From Pleodorina starrii (lineage: Eukaryota; Chlorophyta; Chlorophyceae; Chlamydomonadales; Volvocaceae), in contig BRXU01000005.1 in the NCBI GenBank assembly GCA_030267565.1, positions 3,537,501 through 3,601,500 of the forward strand: a DNA stretch of 64,000 nt. Reading direction: 5' to 3'. Shown here one piece after another: positions 24,419-36,876 of the stretch. Positions within the stretch are counted from its first letter, which is position 1; the number at the start of each line of letters is the position of its first letter. The position numbers were made by a program, and so were the translations under genes. Below the pieces are notes generated by a model. The model ran no database searches. It was not told the origin of the DNA and was given only the letters and a program-made list of their open reading frames with translations.

Positions 24419-27400
24419 ATGGACGGTTCTGTTGGTGACAAGTTCTCGCGTCGTGAGTTCTCTTCCAACTTCTTTGACGAAGATATATGGAGTCGCATAG
24501 CTGACTTCTTAGACCGGCGCGACGTTCCCGCTTTCAGAGCGTCATGTCAGCTTGGCCGCCGCGCAACCTCCGCGTCGCGCTCATGGCTACTGTTCGACAC
24601 GACCAAGCGGCCTCACATAAACTGGGGCAATGTGGCCTGGCTCGAGCGATTCCTGAAGTCCTTCAACCAACTCCGGTAGGGCGTTGTAAGTGCTGTACCG
24701 TAGGTTGGAACTGCGTTTGCGCGTTCCACTGGGTTTTCATGCGCCTTTGGACGAAGCCGCTTTACACAGGCCAAAAACATTCCCACCCACAGTTGGCCGT
24801 ACAAGGGAGCCACGCGGGGCGTGTTGACATCGCCCGCCTCCCGTATGCCCACGGATTGTCCGTGCTCCCTGTTCATCCCAGGTCCATAAAGATACGAGAT
24901 GGGAAGAACAACACTTCAGGCGTGACCTCTATCCAGGATGCATGCCGTGAGGCGGCCAAGCGTGCCGGCGCCGAGCTGGACGGCTTCCACACCGGCTCGC
25001 CACACTGGGTGCACGGGACCATCTGGCGTCTGGCATCCCGACAGCTCCGTTCCCTGGAGATGGCGTGCCCTCCCAACAACCGCATCCTTCTGTTCGGGGA
25101 TCAGCTCCTGCAAATCACATCCGCGTTCCCGTTGCTGGAGGAGCTGTCTCTGCACGGCTACCTCCTGGAGACCAACCCCGAACAAGAGCGTGACGACCAG
25201 GCAGCAGGTGGGGAAAACGAGCACGACGACGACGACGATGACGAGGGCCAGCAGCAGCAGCAGCAGCCGGCAGACCAGCTGCAGGGCGGAGTGGTTGTCA
25301 ACGCAGGGCTGCCCGCATCACCGCAGCCGGACCCAGCCCCGCCGCAGCCTGCACCGGCACCGCAGGCAGCAGCAGCGGCGGCGGCGGCGGCGCCAGGCCG
25401 ACCTTCAGACGTGCATCACGCAGGCTTTCACCCCGCACTCCTCACCCCGATCCGCGCCACGCTGACCACTCTGAGGCTGCACTGCCAGGATATCGCACTG
25501 GGTATGGTCAGTGAGGATTGGGCGTTGGCGCTGGCGGATCTGACCAATCTTCGCACCCTGGACCTGGCCACCGGCATGGCCTGCGAGGAGGCGGTGCGGG
25601 CACACGCCCTGGGTATGCCCGTCCCCTGGACACGGCGTGTGGCGGAGGCCTGGTGCGCCGGGCTGCGGCAGCTCACCCACCTGTCGGTGCGGCTGGCGCT
25701 GCAGTGCGATGACAGAGACAACCCACTGCCGCTGCAGACGCACGGCCTGCCGCTGCCTGTGGGCGGCCACACCACGCACCTGGGCATGTTCATTGATGAC
25801 CATGAGGAGCTAGACTACCAAGTGAAGCATGCGGTGACGGGTCTGGGCCTACTGGCTTCCACGCTGGCGACGGGCTGCTTGCCGCGTCTGGAGTGTCTGG
25901 AGTTTTCGCTGGGAGCGCCGGATTGGCTCGGGGGCGGCTTCAGGCTGGGCGCACAGCTGGCCACACGGGCCGGCAGCCCACTCACGCGGCTGCGGGAGCT
26001 GCTCGCGATCGACCCAGCCACAGGCGGCGCCGCGGCTGCCAGGCTTCCGCAGCTACGGCGCCTGACGCTGGCCGTTGACACGGCGGCGATGCTGACCGGG
26101 CTGCTGCCGGCGTTGGTGTCACCGCCGCAGGGCGGCGATGTGCATGGCGGCGCCGCCGTGGCGACAACACTGGTGGCGCGTGACAACTTGGCGTTCGCGG
26201 ACCTTCTGGCGGTGGTGTCTGCCCTGCGGGGGACGCCCGTGGCGCTGTTGGTGACAGGAGGGGCGAGTATGCTTGTCGATCATGGGCTGATGGCGCTGGG
26301 CCCCCATGCGGCGGCACTGGCGCTCCCGGCCGATCCGAGCAGAACCAATCTCCGGGAAAAGCTACGGCAGCACATGGGGGAGTTGCGCGAGCTGCAGGTC
26401 ACTTACGACGACCCTAACTTGCTGCCACCCATGAGCTACTTAGCCCAGGGGCCGGCGTGGAACGACCACCTGCGGGAGCTGGACCTGTTGGGGCGCGTGG
26501 GCTGCCTGACACGGCTGAGTCTGACGTTTTGCTACAGCCGTGACAGGCGTTACACGGACCCCCGCTGGCACGAGCCGGCCGACGCTGACACGCACCTTGC
26601 GGCGGTGGTCCGGGCCTGCCCGCAGCTCAAGGCGCTGGACATAACCATCACGGAGTGGAGGGTGAGGGTCGCGGCAATGGTGGCCGGCTCTGTCTGTGTG
26701 TATGTCTGTGTATGTATGTGTGGGGGGAGGGGGGCGGGGGAGGGAAGGGCCGGCGGCTGTGCGGGCGGGACAGGTTGTGTGGGGATGCCGGCTGAGAGCG
26801 TGGGGCAGCTGCTCTGACACAGCAAGTGCAGCAACAGTAAGTTCATGTCCGCCGGGGACAGGAATTAACTCTTGCTGCACTTGCTTGGGGGACGTTCACG
26901 CCGCCGTGGCCGCCCCTGTGTGTGTGGGTGTGGTGGTGTTGGTGGGGGGGGGGGGGTAGCTACGGCAAGCGGCTTCAGCCAACCTGTGGACAGCACTCCA
27001 GGGCTTGTCCGGTCCGGCGTGTTTGTGCAATCCTGAGCTCCTGGGCCCCAGGATGTGGCCAGGTAGGGATCAAGGGCCAAACACTGCCACTGCCTGTGAA
27101 TGAAGGCGGTGTACCGAGGCCGAGGCCACCCAGGAAAGGTGTCATCGCCGAGCCGTGCATGAGGACGTACGTTAACACCCGCCTTCCTCACACCCTGCTG
27201 CCTTTCCCCGCCGCCCTGCAGCTCCGCGACGAGGATGAGGGCGAGCGCGTCCTGGCCAGCTGGCGCGGCGCCAAGGCCGCAGCTGCCGCCGGCGCCGACC
27301 TGGATCGCTGGCGGCTGGCGGGCTGCCCCAGTCCCGTGCCTCGTCTGCACTGCCTGGCGGAACTGCCCGCCCTGGAGCGCCTCTCCCTGCAGCTTGACGT

Positions 27401-27752
27401 CGTCAACACCCAGGGCCTGTCGGGGCTGGTGGAGGACGAGGTGCGGATGCTGCTGGAGACCGTGGAGAAGCAGCGGAGCTGGCGGCGGCAGCAGAGGGCG
27501 GCGGCAGCGGTGGAGGCGGGACAGGAGAGGAATGAGCAGGCAGCAGCAGCACCGGAGCCGCCCCTGCGCGTTTGGTGCCCGCAGCTCAGTCGCGACGCCG
27601 CGCGGCGACTGAGCCGTCTGGCGGCGCAGCTGACGGGTCGGGGAACGGCAGCCGCGGCACCTGGTGGGGGGTGGGATGGGGAGACCTGGCTGGTGGACTG
27701 CACACACCGGGGCTTATACCGGAGCATTGGGGAGGGCGGCGGCGGCCGGTAA
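24419..27752 (+). CDS. F-box/LRR-like protein D, three exons (duplicate of C)
   Basis: Exons 24419-24675, 24882-26661 and 27222-27752 give 855 residues. I found no amino-acid difference from C. The only gene-internal change noticed is a longer G-run in intron 2. Identity of introns as well as exons points to a very recent duplication or homogenisation rather than selection on the protein alone. Domain layout as in C. Confidence 0.85.
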
Positions 27753-28401
27753 ACTGAACACGGTTAAGATCTGGGTCTTATGCCTATCAAGCTGGGCGAC
27801 ACGGTTCATGCATGACGTGCCCATCGCCTAGGCAACGGCAGGGGATGGCAGTGACACAGCTGCACGTTAATGTTGGGTCGGGGGGTTCATGGGTTTGAGG
27901 CCGCCGTGCACGTGGCACTGGGTTGTGCACATGATTGCGCGCGTGTACATGGCTCTCACGCATTGCAGGGCATTGACATCGAGGGGGACGTGCTTGCTTA
28001 TTGGTTGTGTCCCACACCTGCTGTATTGCATTGTAGACAGCGGGGGCCCTCATCCAGTTTATTATTGGTATGTGGTGCCGCTATGGTGACTGCTAGCTGC
28101 TTGCGGGCTGTGTGCAGCCGTCACACCGGGCGCCACGCCATGTCACATTGCGTCACGCTAGGTCGTCGTGTCTTTTTCACATCGCACCGCCGGTCATCAT
28201 GGGTGTCGGGCGGCGGTGCTGGACCCATGCATGCATGCATACATGCAAGGGTGTTGCGCATACACTGTGTGTGCATGTGTGTGTGTGTCGGGTGTGGGGA
28301 TATATAGGTGCTGGATGTGGGATGTGGGGGAGGGCGTGCATGTGTGGTGCGTGGCTGGTGTGCTGACCCCAGCAGCAGGCTGGATCTCCCGACATGCCAA
28401 T

Positions 28402-28406
28402 TGTAA
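28402..28406 (+). terminator. TGTAA poly(A) signal candidate, gene D
   Basis: 650 bases after the stop of D. Confidence 0.45.
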
Positions 28407-29209
28407 CGTCTGGACCTCTGGATTACGCTACATAGCGGAAGGGAAACCAGGCGTGTCACCAGAGTGGAACCAGGTGTGGACGACCAACCGACACGTACGC
28501 TCTTCTTCATCACTCAGCCGCCGCCACGCCGGGCCCTGGTCGGTGCCGGTGATCAATCAATCTCCCAGCTGGGGAGTGGGAATGGATCCACGAAGCACTG
28601 AAGCTTCAGCTACAGGTGCGTGGCCGAACGGAGCCTGCAGCAGCAGCTAGCTTGTCATGTGCAGCGGACGGCACGCATGCGGCCCTGACACCGGGGGTGT
28701 GGATTTTCCCCCTCCTCCGCACGCAGTGGCGGGAATGCCCAAGTCATGCAACTCCGATCGTCTCATGCTCTGCACCCTGCCGTACACCCGTGGGGCAGCA
28801 CCGCGCGGTTGGCAGGTGCGTGTGCGCACCATGACACCACAACCGAGGCCACAACCAGAGCGCCACGCTCTGACCAGCAATTAAGGCCCCCAACACCCCC
28901 GCAGCAAAACCAGCAAACCTCCGACGGAAGCCGCGCCACGCTGCACGGAAGCGGGTTCAAACACCAGCCAACAAGCAACACCCAACGAACCTTCATCGAC
29001 ACTGGCTACGAAGTGCTGACAAACTGCAACAGTCCGCCAAGGGGTTCGTGCACGCTTGGGGAGGTCGCCTACATACTGGATCGCACACGTGCTAAGCAAA
29101 CGCTGCTCAAAGCCTGCCGGCTAGCCGGTCCTGCGCTGGTGTCCCGCTACGATGCGTGCGGCGGCAACACGCGACTACCCTAAGTAAACACACCGAACGC
29201 CAATCCCTG

Positions 29210-29620
29210 CGACGCATCACGGTATGCCACCCGTTGGCAAGAAGGCAGGTCCAGACGGGCAGGGCGGCCGGCCTTCGCGACCGTTTTCAAGGCCCCTCCC
29301 CGGAGACCCTTGCCATGCCCTTCATGAGCCTCACAACACCGACACGACACCGAACCCTCGGAACAACCCCAAGCCCGCAGGATGGCACGCTGCGGCGGCG
29401 CCAACAGCTGATCCCCTGAGTGTCGCTCCTCCGCGTCCCACTCGGGGGCAGACCCACTGGCCGGCCGGAGCGCCGCTGAGTGGTGGGGACAGGCACTGCA
29501 GGTGCCAGCCGGTCCCGCACGCAGCATGCACGCCTCGTCGTGTGGCGACCCGCAGACCTCGCAAGCGAGGTCCTCGGGCGACCGCGATGTCTGTTAGAGC
29601 GATGAGCTCCAACAGACCGC
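29210..29620 (-). mobile_element. Retroelement scar, copy 3
   Basis: Same PHD-like remnant and same internal deletion as copies 1 and 2. Confidence 0.6.
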
Positions 29621-30268
29621 GGGACGTCTCCTCGGGCTGCTTGCTGCATGCGTAGTGGGAAGAATTTGCCGTGTTTTGTAAAATGTTCGTGCGGGGTTGT
29701 TTTGGGGGGGGCGCGTGCGGTTGGATAGACGGCCGTGCTCGCGGGCCGGGAACAGCCTCCGCCCACGGGGCCGTAGCCAGGCGGCAAGGGACCAGCCCTC
29801 CGCCCCTCCCCCGGGTGGGTTCTGGGTTGGTGGGCTGGCTTGCGTGCCAACGGCTGCGTGCTGGCTGGGGCGGCGGTGGGGTCTCGTGGTGGCCTCGTGG
29901 CGTCCCTGTTCCCGTTTTTCCCCGCCGTGTTTGTCCTGTGCTGGGGTTCGTTGCGGGAGACATTGGGGTTGCGTGTGCGCGCCTGGCCTCTTGGCGCTTG
30001 CTCTCGGTCGGGCTTCTCGGCCCATCCTGGCTTCCGGGCCGTGGGCCGTCGCCTAAACCTCGTGCGAGTTCAAAAGGGCCGTGGTGGGCCTGATGGAAAT
30101 GCGGGCTTGGTATGTATGGGCCCGGTGGCAATGCTTTAGGCACTCCTCCGCGGGTGCCCCTGGGGTAGGATGAACAGTCAGGAACAGTCTGTCTTGCCTG
30201 TACGGCAGGGTACGGCTAGCAACCGGTGCGTGCGCAAGCTGGTTCCCCTTGTAATCACCAAATCCTAA

Positions 30269-30281
30269 ATATAGGAGACGT
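30269..30281 (+). promoter_or_regulatory. TATA-like box of gene E
   Basis: ATATAGGAGACGT, 85 bases before the ATG of E. Confidence 0.6.
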
Positions 30282-30353
30282 TTTTGATAGGACAACGCAC
30301 GTAATCTTCACCAATTGATTCTCAATTGAGTTTATACAGACACCCGATCGATC

Positions 30354-33300
30354 ATGGACGGTTCTGTTGGTGACAAGTTCTCGCGTCGTGAGTTCTCTTC
30401 CAACTTCTTTGACGAAGATATATGGAGTCGCATAGCTGACTTCTTAGACCGGCGCGACGTTCCCGCTTTCAGAGCGTCATGTCAGCTTGGCCGCCGCGCA
30501 ACCTCCGCGTCGCGCTCATGGCTACTGTTCGACACGACCAAGCGGCCTCACATAAACTGGGGCAATGTGGCCTGGCTCGAGCGATTCCTGAAGTCCTTCA
30601 ACCAACTCCGGTAGGGCGTTGTAAGTGCTGTACCGTAGGTTGGAACTGCGTTTGCGCGTTCCACTGGGTTTTCATGCGCCTTTGGACGAAGCCGCTTTAC
30701 ACAGGCCAAAAACATTCCCACCCACAGTTGGCCGTACAAGGGAGCCACGCGGGGCGTGTTGACATCGCCCGCCTCCCGTATGCCCACGGATTGTCCGTGC
30801 TCCCTGTTCATCCCAGGTCCATAAAGATACGAGATGGGAAGAACAACACTTCAGGCGTGACCTCTATCCAGGATGCATGCCGTGAGGCGGCCAAGCGTGC
30901 CGGCGCCGAGCTGGACGGCTTCCACACCGGCTCGCCACACTGGGTGCACGGGACCATCTGGCGTCTGGCATCCCGACAGCTCCGTTCCCTGGAGATGGCG
31001 TGCCCTCCCAACAACCGCATCCTTCTGTTCGGGGATCAGCTCCTGCAAATCACATCCGCGTTCCCGTTGCTGGAGGAGCTGTCTCTGCACGGCTACCGCC
31101 TGGAGACCAACCCCGAACAAGAGCTTGACGGCCAGGCAGCAGGTGGGGAAAACGAGCACGACGACGACGACGATGACGAGGGCCAGCAGCAGCAGCAGGA
31201 GGCGGCAGACCAGCTGCAGGCCGGGGAGGTTGTCAACGCAGGGCTGCCCGCATCACTGCAGCCGGACCCAGCCCCGCCGCAGCCCGCAGCGGCACCGGCA
31301 CCGCAGACAGCAGCAGCGGCGGCGGCGGCAGCAGCGGCGGCGGCGGGCCAAACTCCAGACGTGCAGCACGCAGGCTTTCACCCCGCACTCCTCGCCCCGA
31401 TTCGCGCCACGCTGACCACTCTGAGGCTGCACTGCCAGGATATCGCACTGGGTATGGTCAGTGAGGATTGGGCGTTGGCGCTGGCGGATCTGACCAATCT
31501 TCGCACCCTGGACCTGGCCACCGGCATGGCCTGCGAGGAGGCGGTGCGGGCACACGCCCTGGGTATGCCCGTCCCCTGGACACGGCGTGTGGCGGAGGCC
31601 TGGTGCGCCGGGCTGCGGCAGCTCACCCACCTGTCGGTGCGGCTGGCGCTGCAGTGCGATGACAGAGACAACCCACTGCCGCTGCAGACGCACGGCCTGC
31701 CGCTGCCTGTGGGCGGCCACACCACGCACCTGGGCATGTTCATTGATGACCATGAGGAGCTAGACTACCAAGTGAAGCATGCGGTGACGGGTCTGGGCCT
31801 ACTGGCTTCCACGCTGGCGACGGGCTGCTTGCCGCGTCTGGAGTGTCTGGAGTTTTCGCTGGGAGCGCCGGATTGGCTCGGGGGCGGCTTCAGGCTGGGC
31901 GCACAGCTGGCCACACGGGCCGGCAGCCCACTCACGCGGCTGCGGGAGCTGCTCGCGATCGACCCAGCCACAGGCGGCGCCGCGGCTGCCAGGCTTCCGC
32001 AGCTACGGCGCCTGACGCTGGCCGTTGACACGGCGGCGATGCTGACCGGGCTGCTGCCGGCGTTGGTGTCACCGCCGCAGGGCGGCGATGTGCATGGCGG
32101 CGCCGCCGTGGCGACAACACTGGTGGCGCGTGACAACTTGGCGTTCGCGGACCTTCTGGCGGTGGTGTCTGCCCTGCGGGGGACGCCCGTGGCGCTGTTG
32201 GTGACAGGAGGGGCGAGTATGCTTGTCGATCATGGGCTGATGGCGCTGGGCCCCCATGCGGCGGCACTGGCGCTCCCGGCCGATCCGAGCAGAACCAATC
32301 TCCGGGAAAAGCTACGGCAGCACATGGGGGAGTTGCGCGAGCTGCAGGTCACTTACGACGACCCTAACTTGCTGCCACCCATGAGCTACTTAGCCCAGGG
32401 GCCGGCGTGGAACGACCACCTGCGGGAGCTGGACCTGTTGGGGCGCGTGGGCTGCCTGACACGGCTGAGTCTGACGTTTTGCTACAGCCGTGACAGGCGT
32501 TACACGGACCCCCGCTGGCACGAGCCGGCCGACGCTGACACGCACCTTGCGGCGGTGGTCCGGGCCTGCCCGCAGCTCAAGGCGCTGGACATAACCATCA
32601 CGGAGTGGAGGGTGAGGGTCGCGGCAATGGTGGCCGGCTCTGTCTGTGTGTATGTCTGTGTATGTATGTGTGGGGGGAGGGGGGCGGGGGAGGGAAGGGC
32701 CGGCGGCTGTGCGGGCGGGACAGGTTGTGTGGGGATGCCGGCTGAGAGCGTGGGGCAGCTGCTCTGACACAGCAAGTGCAGCAACAGTAAGTTCATGTCC
32801 GCCGGGGACAGGAACTAACTCTTGCTGCACTTGCTTGGGGGACGTTCACGCCGCCGTGGCCGCCCCTGTGTGTGTGGGTGTGGTGGTGTTGGTGGGGGGG
32901 GGGTAGCTACGGCAAGCGGCTTCAGCCAACCTGTGGACAGCACTCCAGGGCTTGTCCGGTCCGGCGTGTTTGTGCAATCCTGAGCTCCTGGGCCCCAGGA
33001 TGTGGCCAGGTAGGGATCAAGGGCCAAACACTGCCACTGCCTGTGAATGAAGGCGGTGTACCGAGGCCGAGGCCACCCAGGAAAGGTGTCATCGCCGAGC
33101 CGTGCATGAGGACGTACGTTAACACCCGCCTTCCTCACACCCTGCTGCCTTTCCCCGCCGCCCTGCAGCTCCGCGACGAGGATGAGGGCGAGCGCGTCCT
33201 GGCCAGCTGGCGCGGCGCCAAGGCCGCAGCTGCCGCCGGCGCCGACCTGGATCGCTGGCGGCTGGCGGGCTGCCCCAGTCCCGTGCCTCGTCTGCACTGC

Positions 33301-33699
33301 CTGGCGGAACTGCCCGCCCTGGAGCGCCTCTCCCTGCAGCTTGACGTCGTCAACACCCAGGGCCTGTCGGGGCTGGTGGAGGACGAGGTGCGGATGCTGC
33401 TGGAGACCGTGGAGAAGCAGCGGAGCTGGCGGCGGCAGCAGAGGGCGGCGGCAGCGGTGGAGGCGGGACAGGAGAGGAATGAGCAGGCAGCAGCAGCACC
33501 GGAGCCGCCCCTGCGCGTTTGGTGCCCGCAGCTCAGTCGCGACGCCGCGCGGCGACTGAGCCGTCTGGCGGCGCAGCTGACGGGTCGGGGAACGGCAGCC
33601 GCGGCACCTGGTGGGGGGTGGGATGGGGAGACCTGGCTGGTGGACTGCACACACCGGGGCTTATACCGGAGCATTGGGGAGGGCGGCGGCGGCCGGTAA
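30354..33699 (+). CDS. F-box/LRR-like protein E, three exons
   Basis: Exons 30354-30610, 30817-32611 and 33169-33699 give 860 residues. It equals C and D except for a patch in exon 2. There GYRLETNPEQ replaces GYLLETNPEQ, the Gln run ends in EAADQLQAGEV, the Pro/Ala linker reads SLQPDPAPPQPAAAPAPQ, and AGQTPDVQHAG replaces the PGRPSDVHHAG of C. These variants occur in A and G, so the patch looks like a gene-conversion tract from a member of that type. F-box-like segment, LRR-like repeats and exon 3 as in C. Confidence 0.85.
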
Positions 33700-35519
33700 A
33701 CTGAACACGGTTAAGATCTGGGTCCTATGCCTATCAAGCGGGGCGACACGGTTCATGCATGACGTGCCCATCGCCTAGGCAACGGCAGGGGATGGCAGTG
33801 ACACAGCTGCACGTTAATGTTGGGTCGGGGGGTTCATGGGTTTGAGGCCGCCGTGCACGTGGCACTGGGTTGTGCACATGATTGCGCGCGTGTACATGGC
33901 TCTCACGCATTGCAGGGCATTGACATCGAGGGGGACGTGCTTGCTTATTGGTTGTGTCCCACACCTGCTGTATTGCATTGTAGACAGCGGGGGCCCTCAT
34001 CCAGTTTATTATTGGTATGTGGTGCCGCTATGGTGACTGCTAGCTGCTTGCGGGCTGTGTGCAGCCGTCACACCGGGCGCCACGCCATGTCACATTGCGT
34101 CACGCTAGGTCGTCGTGTCTTTTTCACATCGCACCGCCGGTCATCATGGGTGTCGGGCGGCGGTGCTGGACCCATGCATGCATGCATACATGCAAGGGTG
34201 TTGCGCATACACTGTGTGTGCATGTGTGTGTGTGTCGGGTGTGGGGATATATAGGTGCTGGATGTGGGATGTGGGGGAGGGCGTGCATGTGTGGTGCGTG
34301 GCTGGTGTGCTGACCCCAGCAGCAGGCTGGATCTCCCGACATGCCAATTGTAACGTCTGGACCTCTGGATTACGCTACATAGCGGAAGGGAAACCAGGCG
34401 TGTCACCAGAGTGGAACCAGGTGTGGACGACCAACCGACACGTACGCTCTTCTTCATCACTCAGCCGCCGCCACGCCGGGCCCTGGTCGGTGCCGGTGAT
34501 CAATCAATCTCCCAGCTGGGGAGTGGGAATGGATCCACGAAGCACTGAAGCTTCAGCTACAGGTGCGTGGCCGAACGGAGCCTGCAGCAGCTGCTAGCTT
34601 GTCATGTGCAGCGGACGGCACGCATGCGGCCCTGACACCGGGGGTGTGGATTTTCCCCTCCTCCGCACGCAGTGGCGGGAATGCCAAAGTCATGCAACTC
34701 CGATCGTCGTCTCATGCTCTGCACTCTGCCGTACACCCGTGGGGCAGCACCGCGCGGTTGGCAGGTGCGTGTGCGCACCATGACACCACAACCGAGGCCA
34801 CAACCAGCGCACCACGCTCTGGCTAGCAATTAAGGCCCCCAACACCCCCGCAGCAAAACCAGCAAACCTCCGACGGAAGCCGCGCCACCCTGCACGGGGG
34901 CGGGTTCAAACACCAACAAGCAACACCCAACGAACCTTCATCGACACTGGCTACGAAGTGCTGACAAACTGCAACAGTCCGCCAAGGGGTTCGTGCACGC
35001 TTGGGGAGGTCGCCTACATACTGGATCGCACACGTGCTAAGCAAACGCTGCTCAAAGCCTGCCGGCTAGCCGGTCCTGCGCTGGTGTCCCGCTACGATGC
35101 GTGCGGCGGCAACACGCGACTACCCTAAGTAAACACACCGAACGCCAATCCCTGCGACGCATCACGGTATGCCACCCGTTGGCAAGAAGGCAGGTCCAGA
35201 CGGGCAGGGCGGCCGGCCTTCGCGACCGTTTTCAAGGCCCCTCCCCCGAGACCCTTGCCATGCCCTTCATGAGCCTCACAACACCGACACGACACCGAAC
35301 CCTCGGAACAACCCCAAGCCCGCAGGATGGCACGCTGCGGCGGCGCCAACAGCTGATCCCCTGAGTGTGTCGCTCCTCCGCGTCCCACTCGGGGGCAGAC
35401 CCACTGGCCGGCCGGAGCGCCGCTGAGTGGTGGGGACAGGCACTGCAGGTGCCAGCCGGTCCCGCACGCAGCATGCACGCCTCGTCGTGTGGCGACCCGC
35501 AGACCTCGCAAGCGAGGTC
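33198..35519 (+). repeat. Partial tandem unit 4 (exon 3 tail of E and first 1.8 kb of spacer)
   Basis: Continues the near-identity of the array until about 35519, where it runs into sequence absent from the other spacers. A further 145 bases of the unit reappear at 36285-36430, so units 1-3 lack the 0.77 kb between these points. Confidence 0.85.
34349..34353 (+). terminator. TGTAA poly(A) signal candidate, gene E
   Basis: 650 bases after the stop of E. Confidence 0.45.
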
Positions 35520-36300
35520 CGCGGGCGGCCGCTGCAGCCGGGGGTCGATCAAGGTTGGCCAGGTGGCAGGGCACCAGCTGCTTGATCCGCCTCCTAATGC
35601 GCGACGCATCCCTACTGATAACAACCGCAATCCCCATGGGCCCCACCCGCTCTACCCGCAGCACCTCTTCGTAATAAACCGGCATCTGCAGCATGCTGTG
35701 CACCGCCGATCACGTAGTCGCCAGGGGCAAACTCGATGGTGGGCGGCCGGTACTTGCCTGACCGTGCCGGCGCTGCCCGACGGCACCTGCGTGTAGCGCC
35801 GGCTGTCCCGGCGCTGGGTGATGAGCAGGTTCGCTGCGGCAATTGGCGCGTGCCGCCGCAGCAGGGCGGCGTGCTCGTTGAGCGCCGCCGTGTAGCCGTG
35901 TTGGCCTTTGCCGACTCCGTCTCCACAAATCCCAGCGGTGCCGCCATCCACTCCCGCACGGCAGGCTGTACAACTGGCGGCACGCCGAACATGAGTTCAT
36001 ACGGCGAGTGCCGGCAGGTCGACGCCTGCGGCGAGCAGCGGTAGGCGAGCGCCAGCTGAGGCAGGTGTAGGTTCCAGCAGGCGTCCGTGCCCCCCTCTCG
36101 TTGCAGTGCTTGTGCAGCGCCGCCTTAACCACCTGCACCAGCCTTTCGGCCGCACCGTCGGCCTGTGGGTGGCCGGCGGAGGTGAGGCGGTGATCGACGA
36201 AGCACTGCAGCAGCAGCTGCTGAAATGGCCCCTGGAAACCGCCACCGCCGCGGTCCGTCCGAACTTGGGCTGGAGTCGAGGAGCGAGCGATGAGCTCCAA
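35165..36300 (-). mobile_element. Decayed LTR-retrotransposon pol fragment (integrase and PHD-like finger)
   Basis: Read on the minus strand from 36300 down, the order is that of the end of a Ty3/gypsy-like polyprotein. First comes an integrase-core motif (VRTDRGGGGFQGPF, then SAGHPQADGAAERLVQVVK, near 36290-36120). Then, in other frames, comes a downstream integrase part (PYELMFGVPP region near 35990; APGDYVI near 35720) and a broken PHD-type finger (CEVCGSPHDEACML; WHLQCLSPPL; QWVCP) near 35390-35510. At least three frame changes show it is dead. No LTRs or reverse transcriptase were seen. It is the least deleted version of the scar found in the other three spacers. Confidence 0.7.
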
Positions 36301-36429
36301 CAGACCGCGAGACGTCTACTCGGGCTGCTTGCTGCATGCGTAATGGGAAGAATTCGCCGTGTTTTGTAATATGTTCGTGCTGGGTTGTTGGGGGGGGGCG
36401 CGTGCGGTTGGACAGACGGCCGTGCTCGC

Positions 36430-36876
36430 GGGTTGGGCTCAGCGGTGTCCCCCTTACCCCTGCTTGCCTTCATCGGCCCGGCGGCACAGCTGCGAACCGT
36501 TGCCCAGGCCAAGACGCTCGGTGTGGGCCTCCGCAACGACGCTCAGGCCGTGCTGGTGCGGCTTGCTGGGGTGGAGTCCGCGCTGGCTCTGGTCGCGTGG
36601 CTGCCTCTCACCACTTTCGGCCTGGCGGCGGCTGCAGCGGCCTACGTCCTCAGCAAAGCTCTCTACCACATGGGGTTCCAGGGTCTGCTCTCTCGCACCC
36701 TGCGCTGCCTCTGGCGGCTGCAGTGGGAGAACAACCACAAGGAGGCGCTCTGGCGGCTGGCGGTGCATGGCATCACAGGGTTCCCGTCGTTGCATGGGCA
36801 GGCTGGTCGTGGAAATCAGCTAGCCCCACGGGCCACCCACCCGACACAGGCAAAAGTCAGATCCTCGCAGCAATAA
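36430..36876 (+). mobile_element. Retroelement-like ORF fragment, opposite orientation
   Basis: A plus-strand frame open to the stop at 36876 reads a plausible protein segment (LGVGLRNDAQAVLVRLAG; then WENNHKEALWRLAVHG). It resembles the region near the C-terminus of volvocalean LINE-type reverse transcriptase ORFs. It starts abruptly at the point where homology to the tandem unit ends (about 36430) and has no 5' part. The family assignment is from memory of such proteins and is uncertain; coding potential on this strand is better than chance. Confidence 0.4.

Larger units (their letters stand above)
21313..27250 (+). repeat. Tandem unit 2 (5938 bp), end of C to start of exon 3 of D
   Basis: Near-identical to unit 1; the length difference from unit 1 includes three extra G in the G-run of intron 2 of D (about 26943-26956). 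Confidence 0.9.
27753..30353. other. Spacer between F-box genes D and E
   Basis: Same content as the two previous spacers. At several variable sites it agrees with the B-C spacer rather than with its neighbour C-D (28751-28764; 29150-29185; the A at about 30289). Confidence 0.6.
27251..33197 (+). repeat. Tandem unit 3 (5947 bp), end of D to start of exon 3 of E
   Basis: Near-identical to units 1 and 2, except for a replaced patch in exon 2 of E (about 31090-31402) that adds 15 bases, a shorter G-run in intron 2, and scattered spacer variants. Confidence 0.9.
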
